NCBI RefSeq assembly: GCF_004310865.1
Contig: NZ_SIXI01000001.1
Span: forward strand, 434,001-498,000
Length of the DNA stretch: 64,000 nt
Reading direction: 5' to 3'
From: Aquabacterium lacunae
Lineage (GTDB): Bacteria > Pseudomonadota > Gammaproteobacteria > Burkholderiales > Burkholderiaceae_C
Both the position numbers and the translations under genes were made by a program. Of the stretch, positions 9,383 to 18,606 are shown in pieces; positions within the stretch are counted from its first letter, which is position 1, and each line of letters starts with the position of its first letter. The notes beneath the pieces are model-generated. The model ran no database searches and was not told the origin of the DNA. It saw only the letters and a list, made by a program, of their open reading frames with translations.

Positions 9383-12300
9383 ATGGCTCTTCACTCCGGC
9401 ACGTCCGGCCCCGACACCCTCACCGCAAACTGGGGCGATGAAGCCTCGGGAGGCGACGGCCATGACCTGATCCGCAGCACCGGATCTGCACTTCTGATCG
9501 GCGGCTCAGGCCAGGACACCTTGATTGGAAACAGGTGGGGCTCTGACACGCTAGACGGTGGCACTGGCGATGACTTCTTGCACACGGTCAGCCTGGATGC
9601 ACCAGAGGGTGCAGTGCTCAGCACGCTCAGCGCGCTGAACTGGGCAGGCGGCAATCTGATCCGCGTACAGGCCAACAGCGGCCATGATGTGCTGATCCGC
9701 AAAATGCCGGCGGGCATGCCCGATCTGGCGGCGGCCGACACCATCTCGCTGGACGCAAACATCCGCATCGACAGCCTGCAGGCAAGGCTGGACGGTCGGG
9801 ATCTGCAACTGAGCTGGTCGGACAATGCACAAGGCCGCAGCAGCCTGACCATCCGCGATTACCTGCAAGCCAATCAGACACTGCCCCGAGGCTTCGTGGT
9901 GAGGCGGGCCGACGGCGTGGAGGTCGACATCCCGGTGGCACGCTGGAACACCCGCACCACGGTGCTTGGGGATGCCGATCTGGTGCTGGGTGACGCCCGC
10001 ACGGCAGACACCCTGGCCGGAGGCGCAGGGGCCGACACGCTGCAATCAGGCGGAGGCAACAGCCTGCTGGAGGGTCAACTGGGCACCGATGTGATCCTGG
10101 CTGGCGACGGGCAGGACACGGTTCTGGGGGGCTGGGATGCTGACCTCCTCAGTGGACAAGGTGGACATGACCTTCTGAGGGGTGGGCATGGCCAGGACAC
10201 TTTGATCGGCGGCAGTGGTGACGACACGCTGCAAGGTGGTGAAGGCGCCGATTTGCTGCAAGGCAACGAAGGCCGGAACTTGCTGCAAGGTGGCGCAGGA
10301 CGTGACACCCTCACCGCACAAGCACCCAGCACCTTCGATGGTGGCAGTGGCCACGACATGCTGCTGGCTGCCAATGGCGACAACACGTTCGTGATGCAGC
10401 GACACGGCGGCCATGACATTGCAGGCCTGGCCTCATCACAATCGCCCTTGCTGGATCAGAGGGGACTCCAAGGGCTGCAGACCGTGAAGATGGCTGCCGG
10501 GATCAAGCCTGAAGAGGTGATGATCCGGGAATCCATGAACGAAATCTGGGTGTCACTGAAAGACGGCAGCAGCCGACTGCGTCTCGATCTCGACAAGGCA
10601 GGTGGAGGAAGCTTGCACCAGGTGCTGTTTGCAGACGGTACCCATTGGGATGGCGCCGAACTCAGCGCCAAGATCCAGCGGGTCACCGACGGCGACGACA
10701 CGTTGCGACTTCGACCTGACGAGCATCAACTGGACGGGCAAGGAGGCCATGATCATCTGTTCGGAGTGGCCGGCGACACATTGATCGGTGGCGCCGGCAA
10801 TGACCAACTGAGCATCTGGAGCTCTCCCGACGACACTGCAGCCCAAGGGGGACTTTTGAAAGGCGGCAGCGGCCAAGATGCCCTGGACGGCGCGGGCGGC
10901 GCTGACACCCTGAACGGTGGCACCGGCAGCGATTGGCTGCGCGGCGATGTCGGTCGGGACACCTATGTGTTCCAGCGAGGCGACGGACAGGACGTGATCG
11001 AAGAGTTCTCGTGGTGCAACGGAGACCCCTCGGTCACGCTGGCGCAAGAAGTGCAGATTCAGTTGGGCGATGGCATCCGTCAGCAAGACCTGCATTTCGT
11101 GCGCACTGCACGCGGGGCACTGGAGATCAACGTGCGTGACGGCGGCACAGGCACAGGCACCGACCGCATCACCGTACAAAACTACTTCATCGGCAACGTC
11201 AGTGGCTCGTTCATCCAACTGGCAGATGGCTCCACGCTTGGCACTGACGAGGTCGACGCCTACCTGGCAGCACATCCCACACACATCAGCAGCCTGGTCA
11301 CCACGGGCACCAGTGGCAATGACACGATCGACACACGAGGGGCCAACGCCACCTTCCAAGGGGGAGCTGGGGCAGACACCTACTTGTGGGGCGATCGGGG
11401 CGGAAAGGCCACGGTGATCGACCAGGCTGATGGGCAGAGCACCAGTGCAGACTGGCTGCAACTGGCGGACAACATCCGCCCGGATCAGGTAAGCGTGCAA
11501 CTGTTGGGCCCACACGGCTGGTCATTGCGCGCTGAAGACGTCTTGGGACAAGTGAACGTGATCCGCCCTGCCGGCACCGATGTGTCGTTGGAGGCCTTGC
11601 TCGGGGTCAGGTTTGCGGATGGCACCACATGGACGCAAGGGGACATCGCTGCGAGACTGCGGGCGGCACACCCGGACGAATCGGCCTGGTACCAAGGAGG
11701 TGCAGACACCATCACCCGTGGGGTTGGCACATCAGACATCGCGCTGGGCGGCGCGGGTTCGGACACCTACCTGGTGGGGCTGAACTCAGGCATCTCGCGG
11801 ATCGGCGCCAGCACCATGCGACCCGATCAGGCACAAAACTCGCTCCAGCCGGATGGCATCAGTCACATCCTTCACGGTGCCGCACCTCAGGCACAAGCGT
11901 CTGACGTGGACACTCTGCGCTTGTTGGATGGCATCCGCCCCCAAGACGTGCAGGCCATGCTGAACAGCCAGGGGGACCTGATGCTGACGGTTCGCAACAG
12001 AGACCTCGAATTGAAGATCGACCAGTTCCTGCCCAACGACGGGCTTGCCTGCGAAGTCGATCGCGTGGTCTTTGCCGACGGCACGCAATGGGGCCGAAGC
12101 GAGCTGCTGACCTTGGCCCAGGCACAGCGGAGCCAGGGGCTGGCCTTGATGGCCGGACGGACCTCGACGTCCATGACTGGCGAAGATGGCAACGACTGGC
12201 TCCGGGGGGCGGCTGGTCGCGACACCCTGGTGGGAGGTCAGGGCGATGACTGGCTGGAGGGTGGGCTGGGAGATGACCTGTACACATGGCGCCGTGGCGA

Positions 12301-12649
12301 CGGCAACGACCGGATCGTGGAACACCCCACGTCCGACAGTGGCACCGACACCCTGAGGCTGGATGGTGTCAACCTGGCGTCACTGCGGTTCAGCCGCCAG
12401 GGCAATGACCTGGCCATCCAGGTGCAAGGACAGGGCGCTGGCAGTGTGACTGTTCAGGACTGGTACCTGGGCACTGCGCGCCAGATCGAGCGGGTGACCT
12501 ATGACGGCGGCAGCTTGACCCAGCAAAGCGTGCAACAGCTGGTGCAGGCCATGGCCAGCAACGTCCAGGCACCGGCGCTGGCTGCCACCGGCACTGTCAT
12601 GAATGCGCCCAGCCCAATGCCTCAGCCCTATGGCCCCATGGGGTTTTGA
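9383..12649 (+). CDS. RTX (hemolysin-type calcium-binding repeat) protein
   Basis: A 1088-residue acidic protein made almost entirely of glycine/aspartate nonapeptide RTX repeats (GGxGxDxLx). Main repeat blocks are at about residues 10-70, 193-316, 434-539 and 929-979. Between them lie copies of the hemolysin-related spacer domain, recognisable by segments like VLFADGTHWDGAEL and VRFADGTTWTQGDI. Such proteins bind calcium after export through a type I secretion system. No catalytic domain is visible, and no hlyB/hlyD/tolC-like genes lie in the window. The C-terminal end is poor in charged residues, as in many secreted RTX proteins. ATG 9383 follows a CAGGAGG site, and the gene has its own promoter. 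Role unknown; matrix or surface protein is possible. Confidence 0.88.
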   Translation: MALHSGTSGPDTLTANWGDEASGGDGHDLIRSTGSALLIGGSGQDTLIGNRWGSDTLDGGTGDDFLHTVSLDAPEGAVLSTLSALNWAGGNLIRVQANSGHDVLIRKMPAGMPDLAAADTISLDANIRIDSLQARLDGRDLQLSWSDNAQGRSSLTIRDYLQANQTLPRGFVVRRADGVEVDIPVARWNTRTTVLGDADLVLGDARTADTLAGGAGADTLQSGGGNSLLEGQLGTDVILAGDGQDTVLGGWDADLLSGQGGHDLLRGGHGQDTLIGGSGDDTLQGGEGADLLQGNEGRNLLQGGAGRDTLTAQAPSTFDGGSGHDMLLAANGDNTFVMQRHGGHDIAGLASSQSPLLDQRGLQGLQTVKMAAGIKPEEVMIRESMNEIWVSLKDGSSRLRLDLDKAGGGSLHQVLFADGTHWDGAELSAKIQRVTDGDDTLRLRPDEHQLDGQGGHDHLFGVAGDTLIGGAGNDQLSIWSSPDDTAAQGGLLKGGSGQDALDGAGGADTLNGGTGSDWLRGDVGRDTYVFQRGDGQDVIEEFSWCNGDPSVTLAQEVQIQLGDGIRQQDLHFVRTARGALEINVRDGGTGTGTDRITVQNYFIGNVSGSFIQLADGSTLGTDEVDAYLAAHPTHISSLVTTGTSGNDTIDTRGANATFQGGAGADTYLWGDRGGKATVIDQADGQSTSADWLQLADNIRPDQVSVQLLGPHGWSLRAEDVLGQVNVIRPAGTDVSLEALLGVRFADGTTWTQGDIAARLRAAHPDESAWYQGGADTITRGVGTSDIALGGAGSDTYLVGLNSGISRIGASTMRPDQAQNSLQPDGISHILHGAAPQAQASDVDTLRLLDGIRPQDVQAMLNSQGDLMLTVRNRDLELKIDQFLPNDGLACEVDRVVFADGTQWGRSELLTLAQAQRSQGLALMAGRTSTSMTGEDGNDWLRGAAGRDTLVGGQGDDWLEGGLGDDLYTWRRGDGNDRIVEHPTSDSGTDTLRLDGVNLASLRFSRQGNDLAIQVQGQGAGSVTVQDWYLGTARQIERVTYDGGSLTQQSVQQLVQAMASNVQAPALAATGTVMNAPSPMPQPYGPMGF

Positions 12650-12671
12650 CGGGCCCAAGCGTCTAACTGGC

Positions 12672-12699
12672 CCCCTGCCCCGGGTCTAACCGACCCGAC
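12672..12699 (+). terminator. Nested hairpin after the RTX gene
   Basis: CCCCTGCC and GGCAGGGG (8 base pairs) enclose an inner GGGTC/GACCC stem, 22 bases after the RTX stop. There is no T-tract, so it may act as a weak terminator or an mRNA 3'-end stabiliser. Confidence 0.45.
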
Positions 12700-12729
12700 G
12701 AGGCAGGGGACTGGCGCTATGCTTTGCCT

Positions 12730-13548
12730 GTGCTCAACCCTCTTCAATCCACCCTGCTGCCCCCGTCCACGCTGACCGCCAGTTCGTTGCGGGTGGCCAC
12801 GTACAACATCCACAAGGGTGTGCGCGGCATGGGGCCCACCAAGCGCCTGGAGATCCACAACCTGGGCCTGGCCGTGGAGGCCATGGACGCCGACCTGGTG
12901 TGCCTGCAGGAGGTGCGACACCACCACCACCAGGAGGCACGCGCCTTTTCGGCCACGCAGTTCGGCCATTGGGCCTGGCCCCCCCAGCCTCAGGCCGACT
13001 TTCTGGCACCCGAGGGCTATGAGGTGGCCTACCGCACCAATGCCGTGACCCGGCATGGCGAACATGGCAACGCGCTGTTGTCTCGCTGGCCGCTGGGCGA
13101 GGTGCGACACCACGATGTGTCCGACCACCGGCTGGAGCAGCGCGGTCTGCTGCACGTGACCGTGCAGTGGCACCACGCGCTGCTGCATGTGGTGGTGGTG
13201 CACCTGGGCCTGATCCACGCCAGCCGTGTGCGCCAGACCCAGCGTGTGGCCGACATGGTGCTGCAGGACATCCCCCTCGACGCGCCCGTGATCGTGGCCG
13301 GTGATTTCAATGACTGGAATGAGGCGCTGGACCAGATCCTGGTGCCAGCAGGCCTGCACCGCGCCCGCACCGATGACATGCCGCGGGCGGCCACCTTCCC
13401 GTCGCGGGTGCCGGTGCTGGCGCTGGACCGGGTGTACACGCGAGGCCTGCGCTGCAGCCAGCTGATGGTGCCCAGGGGCACGGCCTGGGCCCGCATGTCG
13501 GACCACTTGCCGCTGGTGGCCGAGTTCGAACTGGCCGATGCCGTTTGA
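12730..13548 (+). CDS. Endonuclease/exonuclease/phosphatase (EEP) family protein
   Basis: A protein of about 272 residues with the EEP fold shared by exonuclease III, DNase I and inositol phosphatases. Motifs in order: LRVATYNIHKG near residue 20, LVCLQEVR with the metal-binding Glu near 56, the GDFNDWNE active-site segment near 192-199, and SDHLPLVAEF with the catalytic His near residue 260. In this family neighbouring cardiolipin synthase genes are common, and here the 3' end overlaps clsB by 11 bases. No ribosome binding site is visible. GTG 12730 lies 6-7 bases past a TATGCT -10-like hexamer, so a leaderless start is possible; TTG 12724 in the same frame is an alternative. The substrate is unknown. 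Confidence 0.85.
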   Translation: MLNPLQSTLLPPSTLTASSLRVATYNIHKGVRGMGPTKRLEIHNLGLAVEAMDADLVCLQEVRHHHHQEARAFSATQFGHWAWPPQPQADFLAPEGYEVAYRTNAVTRHGEHGNALLSRWPLGEVRHHDVSDHRLEQRGLLHVTVQWHHALLHVVVVHLGLIHASRVRQTQRVADMVLQDIPLDAPVIVAGDFNDWNEALDQILVPAGLHRARTDDMPRAATFPSRVPVLALDRVYTRGLRCSQLMVPRGTAWARMSDHLPLVAEFELADAV

Positions 13549-14860
13549 CGATGACCCGCAACAGGCCCTGAGTCTGGCCTGGTACGCCCAACGCACGCCG
13601 GTGTACACGGGCGGCCATGCCGTGGAGCTGCTCAAAGGCGGACAAACCTTGTTCCCGGCCATGGTGAAGGCCATCGATGCAGCGCGACACGAGGTGTGGA
13701 TGGCCATGTACCTGGTCAGCCCCGTGGGGCAACCGGCCCTGGTGCTCAAGGCCCTGCGGCGTGCCGCTCAACGGGGCGTTCAGGTGCGGCTGGTGATCGA
13801 CGGTGTGGGGTGCGCTGACACCGATCCCGAGACCTGGCGTGACCTGAGCGCCGACGGCGTGCAGCTGGTGATGTACCGGCCGGTGCGGGGCTGGTGGTCG
13901 CTGCTGACCGAGCCCCGCGACTGGCGTCGCATGCACCTCAAGCTGTGCGCCATCGACGACCGGGTGGGCTTTGTGGGCGGCATCAACCTGATCGATGACC
14001 TGCACGACCTGGTGCACGGCTGGAGCCAGCAGCCCCGGCTGGATTACGCGCTGGGCGTTCAGGGGCCCGTGGTACTGCCGATCCAGCACACCATCCGGGC
14101 CTTCTGGATGCGGGCCCAGTTCGGGCACGACTGGCGCGACGACCTGCTGAGCTGGGTGCGGCAACCCCAGCGCCTGAGACGTTTGCAGGCGGCCTGGCAG
14201 CAAGCCAGGCTCAAGCTCAGCCCGGCCGAGCAGCAGAGCCTGGCGCACCACGCCCACAGCCGCGCGCCCGTGCGTGTGGCCTTCGTGATGCGCGACAACC
14301 TTCGCCAGCGCAACACCATCGAGCGCGCGGCGCGTCAGGCCATCGAGCAGGCACGCAGCACGGTCGATCTGGTATGCCCCTATTTCTACCCGGGGCGTGT
14401 GTTGCGCAAGGCGCTGGTGCGTGCGGCCCAGCGAGGGGTGAGGGTGAGGCTGCTGCTGCAAGGCAAACCCGACTATGTGATGGCCGCCCTGGCTGCCCGG
14501 GTGCTGTATGCCGAATTGCAGCAGCATGGTGTGCGGGTGTTCGAATACCAGGCTGCGTTGCTGCACGCCAAGGTGATCTGCGTGGACGGTGAATGGTGCA
14601 GCGTGGGCTCGTCGAACTTCGACCCGCTGTCGCTGCAGATGAACCTGGAAGCCAATCTGCTGGTGAAAGACCGCGCCTTGACACAGCGCCTGAGCGCCTT
14701 GGTTCAAACCGATTTTGCGGCAAGCCAGGAAGTGCCAGTGCAGGCTCGCGGCGCTGCACCCTGGTGGATTCGGCCGGTGCGGGCCCTGATTTCGTGGACC
14801 GCGCGCACCTACCTGCGGCTCGGTGGAGTGCGTTGGCGCCAACGCCAACGCAAGGCCTGA
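13538..14860 (+). CDS. clsB: Cardiolipin synthase B-type phospholipase D family protein
   Basis: A 440-residue phospholipase D superfamily protein with two HKD motifs, MHLKLCAIDD near residue 131 and LHAKVICVD near residue 342. Each is followed by the expected Gly-rich strand (VGFVGGINLID, CSVGSSNFDP). Length and order match ClsB-type enzymes, which make cardiolipin by transferring a phosphatidyl group at the inner membrane. There is no N-terminal transmembrane pair of the ClsA type; a C-terminal hydrophobic stretch near residues 410-430 may contact the membrane. It overlaps the EEP gene upstream and sits one base before the next ATG, so the three genes form one operon. Confidence 0.9.
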   Translation: MPFDDDPQQALSLAWYAQRTPVYTGGHAVELLKGGQTLFPAMVKAIDAARHEVWMAMYLVSPVGQPALVLKALRRAAQRGVQVRLVIDGVGCADTDPETWRDLSADGVQLVMYRPVRGWWSLLTEPRDWRRMHLKLCAIDDRVGFVGGINLIDDLHDLVHGWSQQPRLDYALGVQGPVVLPIQHTIRAFWMRAQFGHDWRDDLLSWVRQPQRLRRLQAAWQQARLKLSPAEQQSLAHHAHSRAPVRVAFVMRDNLRQRNTIERAARQAIEQARSTVDLVCPYFYPGRVLRKALVRAAQRGVRVRLLLQGKPDYVMAALAARVLYAELQQHGVRVFEYQAALLHAKVICVDGEWCSVGSSNFDPLSLQMNLEANLLVKDRALTQRLSALVQTDFAASQEVPVQARGAAPWWIRPVRALISWTARTYLRLGGVRWRQRQRKA

Positions 14861-14861
14861 C

Positions 14862-15968
14862 ATGAGCGACGACCTGATCGTGCGCCGCCCGGAAGGCCTG
14901 TACTGTCCTGCGGGTGATTTCTTCATCGACCCGTGGCGCAAGGTGGATCGCGCCCTGATCACCCACGCCCATGCCGACCACGCGCGCACAGGCTCGGCGC
15001 ACTACCTGTGTGCGGCCCCGGGTGCGGGTGTGCTGCGGGCACGGCTGGGCGGCATTTCACTGCAGACCCTGGCCTATGGCGAGGCCCTGCGCATTGGCGA
15101 GGTGACCGTGTCCTTCCACCCGGCGGGGCATGTGCTGGGCTCGGCCCAGGTGCGCGTGGAACACCAGGGCCAGGTGTGGGTGGTGTCGGGCGATTACAAA
15201 ACCCAGCCCGACCCGACCTGCACGCCCTTCGAACCGGTGCGCTGCCACTGCTTCATCACGGAGTGCACCTTCGGTTTGCCGATCTACCGCTGGCGGCCCT
15301 CGCACGAGGTGATGGCCGAAGTGAACCAGTGGTGGCAGGGCAATGGGGCCGCGGGGCGGCCTTCGCTGCTGCTGGGCTACAGCTTCGGCAAGGCCCAGCG
15401 GCTGCTGGCGGGCCTGGACCCGTCGATCGGGCCGATCGTGGTGCATGGCGCCGTGGAGCCGCTGAACGAGGCCTACCGTGCCGAAGGCGTGGCCCTGCCA
15501 GCCACCTTGCGCATGGCCGAGGTGAAAGACAAGCGCCTGTACCAGCAGGCCCTGGTGGTGGCGCCGCCCGGTGCGGCACGCGGCCCCCTGGCGCGCACCC
15601 TGGCCCAGGCCAGCGACGCCATGGCCAGCGGCTGGATGCAGTTGCGCGGTGCCCGGAAGCGGGCCGGTGTGGACCGAGGCTTCGTGCTGTCTGACCACGC
15701 CGACTGGCCTGGCCTGGTGCAGGCCATCGGGGCCACGGGTGCCGAGCGCGTGATCGTGACCCACGGCCAGGAAGACGTGCTGGTGCGATGGCTGCAGGAG
15801 CAGGGCCTGCAGGCCTCGGCCATGGCAACCGATTACGGTGGCGAGGCGGCCAACGATGTGGCACTGGTGACTGAGGCACCGGCATCACAGGCCGCATCGG
15901 AAACGCACGACACGGCGGACAGCCCGTCCCCCGGCAGCCCGCACTCCAGCAGCCAGCACTCGCCGTAA
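14862..15968 (+). CDS. Ligase-associated-type MBL-fold DNA exonuclease
   Basis: A 368-residue metallo-beta-lactamase/beta-CASP protein resembling the ligase-associated DNA damage response exonuclease. The metal-binding motif HAHADHAR lies near residues 36-43, with GHVLGSAQV and VSGDYKTQ following, and late histidines in VLSDHADWPGL and IVTHGQED. In homologues the gene normally precedes an ATP-dependent DNA ligase; none is present here. The last 40 or so residues are low complexity (Ser/Pro/Thr/Ala), and their DNA overlaps the 3' end of cobC on the other strand by 136 bases. ATG 14862 directly follows the clsB stop. Confidence 0.85.
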   Translation: MSDDLIVRRPEGLYCPAGDFFIDPWRKVDRALITHAHADHARTGSAHYLCAAPGAGVLRARLGGISLQTLAYGEALRIGEVTVSFHPAGHVLGSAQVRVEHQGQVWVVSGDYKTQPDPTCTPFEPVRCHCFITECTFGLPIYRWRPSHEVMAEVNQWWQGNGAAGRPSLLLGYSFGKAQRLLAGLDPSIGPIVVHGAVEPLNEAYRAEGVALPATLRMAEVKDKRLYQQALVVAPPGAARGPLARTLAQASDAMASGWMQLRGARKRAGVDRGFVLSDHADWPGLVQAIGATGAERVIVTHGQEDVLVRWLQEQGLQASAMATDYGGEAANDVALVTEAPASQAASETHDTADSPSPGSPHSSSQHSP

Positions 15969-16510
15969 GCAGGCGGCCGAGGCCACTGGTCGGCACGGGG
16001 CCATTCACCGGGCGCATGGGTGGCCAGCCAGCGTGCAGCCAGCATCCAGCCGGCATGACCCACCACCACGGCGCATGGCACAGGCGGCTGCCAGCTGGCC
16101 ACACGGGCCAGCAGTTGCTGAAGGCTTTCGCCACCGCCAGGCGCGTATCCTGAGAAGTCAGCCACCCAGGCGTCCACCTCGGTGCGGTCGATGTCGGCCC
16201 AGCGCTGGCCATCCCAGGCGCCGAAATCGGCCTCGCTCAAGGCCGCATGCACCTGGTGCTGCCAGCCCCAACGGCGCAACAGGCGCCCCACCACGCGGGC
16301 TCGTTGCAAGGGCGAGGTGCACACCACACGCGCCCAGCCCTGGCGAGCGGCTTCACGCCGGATGCGGCGGGCCAGACGCCGGGCGCGGCGCGGGTCGACC
16401 GGCAGGTCGGTGCGACCGATGCAACGGCCCTCATGCCCCCTTGGGCGCGGGTGGCGAAACACCGGGCAAGGCCAGTGGGGCCCTGTGGGCAGACCCGACG
16501 ATTCAGGCAT
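15833..16510 (-). CDS. cobC: Alpha-ribazole phosphatase-like histidine phosphatase
   Basis: A histidine phosphatase superfamily protein of about 225 residues. The catalytic segment FRHPRP near residue 20 uses the RHPxP variant typical of CobC-like proteins, followed by CIGRTDLPVD; ALSEADFGAWDGQRW and the second catalytic His in VVVGHAGWML are also present. In B12 synthesis the enzyme removes the phosphate from alpha-ribazole-5'-phosphate or cobalamin-5'-phosphate. It directly follows cobS at the end of the minus-strand B12 regulon. The C-terminal 40 residues are low complexity and overlap the convergent exonuclease gene. ATG 16510 is used; GTG 16516 in frame, adjacent to the cobS stop, is an alternative. 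Confidence 0.8.
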   Translation of the reverse strand: MPESSGLPTGPHWPCPVFRHPRPRGHEGRCIGRTDLPVDPRRARRLARRIRREAARQGWARVVCTSPLQRARVVGRLLRRWGWQHQVHAALSEADFGAWDGQRWADIDRTEVDAWVADFSGYAPGGGESLQQLLARVASWQPPVPCAVVVGHAGWMLAARWLATHAPGEWPRADQWPRPPAYGECWLLECGLPGDGLSAVSCVSDAACDAGASVTSATSLAASPP

Positions 16511-16516
16511 GGCCAC

Positions 16517-17413
16517 TCAGCCCAGCTCGAAACCCGACACCGGGCGGATCACGGCCAGCCAGCCCAGCAAGGCGGCCAGCTCGGCCAGTTGCTGGCAAGC
16601 CCCCAGGGTGTCGCCAGTGAAGCCACCCAGGCGCTGGCGAAACCACCGAGCGGCCAGCGCCATGGCCAGCAACACGCCCAGGCTGGAAATGCCCATGGCC
16701 TGCCACCAGGTGCGCACGGGCCAGCCCCACAGGTTCAGGCAGGCCCACAGGCACAGCGCCACGACCGCCAACATGAGGCTGGCGCCGAGCAGCGTGCGAG
16801 GGCCCGCGCGCAGGGCCAGGGGCGGCGCTTTGGCCTGGCCGGCATCTCCCGCGTAGGGCAGCAGGCACATCAGCACCACCGGCGCCCAGCGCGAGGCGGC
16901 ATGCGCCCAGACCAGGCCCAGGCACGTCCAGCCCAGCAGCACGCGGTGGATGCCACTGCTTTGGGCCGCGTTCAGCTCGGTCACCCAGGGGGTGAGCAGG
17001 CTGCTCAGCACCGCCGCCTTCAGGCCCAGCATCAGCACCACACCCACGGCACCGTAACTGCCGATGCGCGAGTCTTTCATGATGGCCAGCGCCTTGTCGC
17101 GCGGCACGGCGCCCCCCAGCCCGTCGCAGGTGTCGGCCCAACCGTCCTCGTGGAAGGCGCCGGTCAGCCAGACGGTGGCGGCCATGCTCAGGCCCACCGC
17201 CACGGCCGGGGGCCACCAGGCGCTGGCCAGGGCCAGCACCAGCGCGCCCCAGGCGCCCACCAGCAGCCCCACGGTGGGCAGGTGGCGAAGGCTGCGCGGC
17301 ATCCAGGCCGGATCGAACCCCACCCAGGCCGGCACCGGCACCCGCGTGAAGAACTGCAGGGCAGTGAACACCAGCCGCACTTCCAGCAGCAGACGCCGGG
17401 CCAGGCTGCGCAT
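16517..17413 (-). CDS. cobS: Adenosylcobinamide-GDP ribazoletransferase (cobalamin synthase)
   Basis: A 298-residue membrane enzyme that joins adenosylcobinamide-GDP and alpha-ribazole (or its phosphate) to form adenosylcobalamin (phosphate). The N-terminal LQFFTRVPVPAW and the acidic metal-binding segment FHEDGWADTCDGLGG (near residues 91-105) are diagnostic. Several hydrophobic segments place it in the inner membrane. It starts two bases after the cobT stop and its own stop abuts the cobC start, so the three are translated as a unit. Confidence 0.94.
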   Translation of the reverse strand: MRSLARRLLLEVRLVFTALQFFTRVPVPAWVGFDPAWMPRSLRHLPTVGLLVGAWGALVLALASAWWPPAVAVGLSMAATVWLTGAFHEDGWADTCDGLGGAVPRDKALAIMKDSRIGSYGAVGVVLMLGLKAAVLSSLLTPWVTELNAAQSSGIHRVLLGWTCLGLVWAHAASRWAPVVLMCLLPYAGDAGQAKAPPLALRAGPRTLLGASLMLAVVALCLWACLNLWGWPVRTWWQAMGISSLGVLLAMALAARWFRQRLGGFTGDTLGACQQLAELAALLGWLAVIRPVSGFELG

Positions 17414-17415
17414 GT

Positions 17416-18528
17416 TCAGGCCTCTTTCTGACCGATGGTGGGGCTGACCGTGTGGTCGTCTTGCTGGCTGACCTGGGCCTGCTCGAAGCTGGCCATGTCG
17501 CGCAGGAAAACGCAGGCCGACTGCAGCAGCGGCCAGGCCAGTGCAGCGCCCGAGCCCTCGCCCAGGCGCAGGTCGAGCCTGAGCAGAGGCTGGGCCTTCA
17601 GGTGGGCCAGCATGCGGGCATGGCCGCTTTCGTCCGACTGGTGCGCGAACACACAGCGCTGCAACACCAGGGGTTGCAATGCCTGGGCCACCAGCAAGGC
17701 ACTGGTGGCGATGAATCCATCGACCACGATGACACGGTCTTGCGCGGCGGCCTCCAGCATGGCACCGGCCATCATGGCGATCTCGAAGCCGCCGAAGGCC
17801 GCCAGCACGGCCAGTGGATCGGCTTGCCCGGCAGGGGTCGGGGACAGCGCCTGTGCATTGACCTGCACCGCCTGAGACAGCACGGCCAGCTTGTGGCGCA
17901 AGCCGTCGTCACTGACGCCGGTGCCACGGCCCACGCAGTCGGCCAGAGGCACACCGGTCAGGGCATGCATGATGAGCGCGGCGCTCGATGTGTTGCCGAT
18001 GCCCATTTCCCCGAACAGCACGGCGTTGCCGGGCAGGCCATCGACCACAGCGGCGCCCTGCTGCAGGGCCTGCTGGCATTGCGCGGCACTCATGGCCGGG
18101 CCTTCGCTGGCGTCTTGCGTGCCCAGGGCCACCTTGCGCACCTGCAGGCCTGCACGCGGGGCGATGTCACGGGCCACGCCCGCATCGACCACCGTGAGCG
18201 CCAGGCCATGCTGACGGGCCAGCACGCTGACGGCCGCTCCACCGGCCAGGAAGTTCTCCACCATCTGCCAGGTCACGTCTTGCGGGAAGGCCGACACGCC
18301 CTTGCGCGCCAGGCCATGGTCCCCCGCGAACACCACCATCTGGGGCGACTGCAAGGCAGGGGTTTCGGTGCCCTGCACCATGCCCAGCTGCCAGGCCAGC
18401 CGCTCGAGGGCACCCAGGGCACCCAGCGGCTTGGTCTTGTGGTCGATCACGTGCTGCAGGCGGGGCGCCAGAGCGGCATGGCGCTGGTGCAGGTCGTGGA
18501 TGCGGGAGGTGTCGGTCATGGAAGGCAT
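17416..18528 (-). CDS. cobT: Nicotinate-nucleotide--dimethylbenzimidazole phosphoribosyltransferase
   Basis: A 370-residue CobT that activates the lower ligand base by making alpha-ribazole-5'-phosphate from nicotinate mononucleotide and dimethylbenzimidazole. Diagnostic parts are [13 protein letters not shown] (near residues 30-42), [29 protein letters not shown] and the catalytic glutamate in [15 protein letters not shown] near the C-terminus. The start is ATG 18528; a second ATG at 18519 is possible. A 78-base gap separates it from the BtuF-like gene upstream, and cobS follows after two bases. No bluB or other base-synthesis gene lies in the window. Confidence 0.95.
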   Translation of the reverse strand: MPSMTDTSRIHDLHQRHAALAPRLQHVIDHKTKPLGALGALERLAWQLGMVQGTETPALQSPQMVVFAGDHGLARKGVSAFPQDVTWQMVENFLAGGAAVSVLARQHGLALTVVDAGVARDIAPRAGLQVRKVALGTQDASEGPAMSAAQCQQALQQGAAVVDGLPGNAVLFGEMGIGNTSSAALIMHALTGVPLADCVGRGTGVSDDGLRHKLAVLSQAVQVNAQALSPTPAGQADPLAVLAAFGGFEIAMMAGAMLEAAAQDRVIVVDGFIATSALLVAQALQPLVLQRCVFAHQSDESGHARMLAHLKAQPLLRLDLRLGEGSGAALAWPLLQSACVFLRDMASFEQAQVSQQDDHTVSPTIGQKEA

Positions 18529-18606
18529 GGGTTCAGGAATCGGCTGACTGCAGGCGAAAGGCGGGCGACAGGTGGGCGTCAGGTGTGATGGGGTGATGGG
18601 CCAGGC

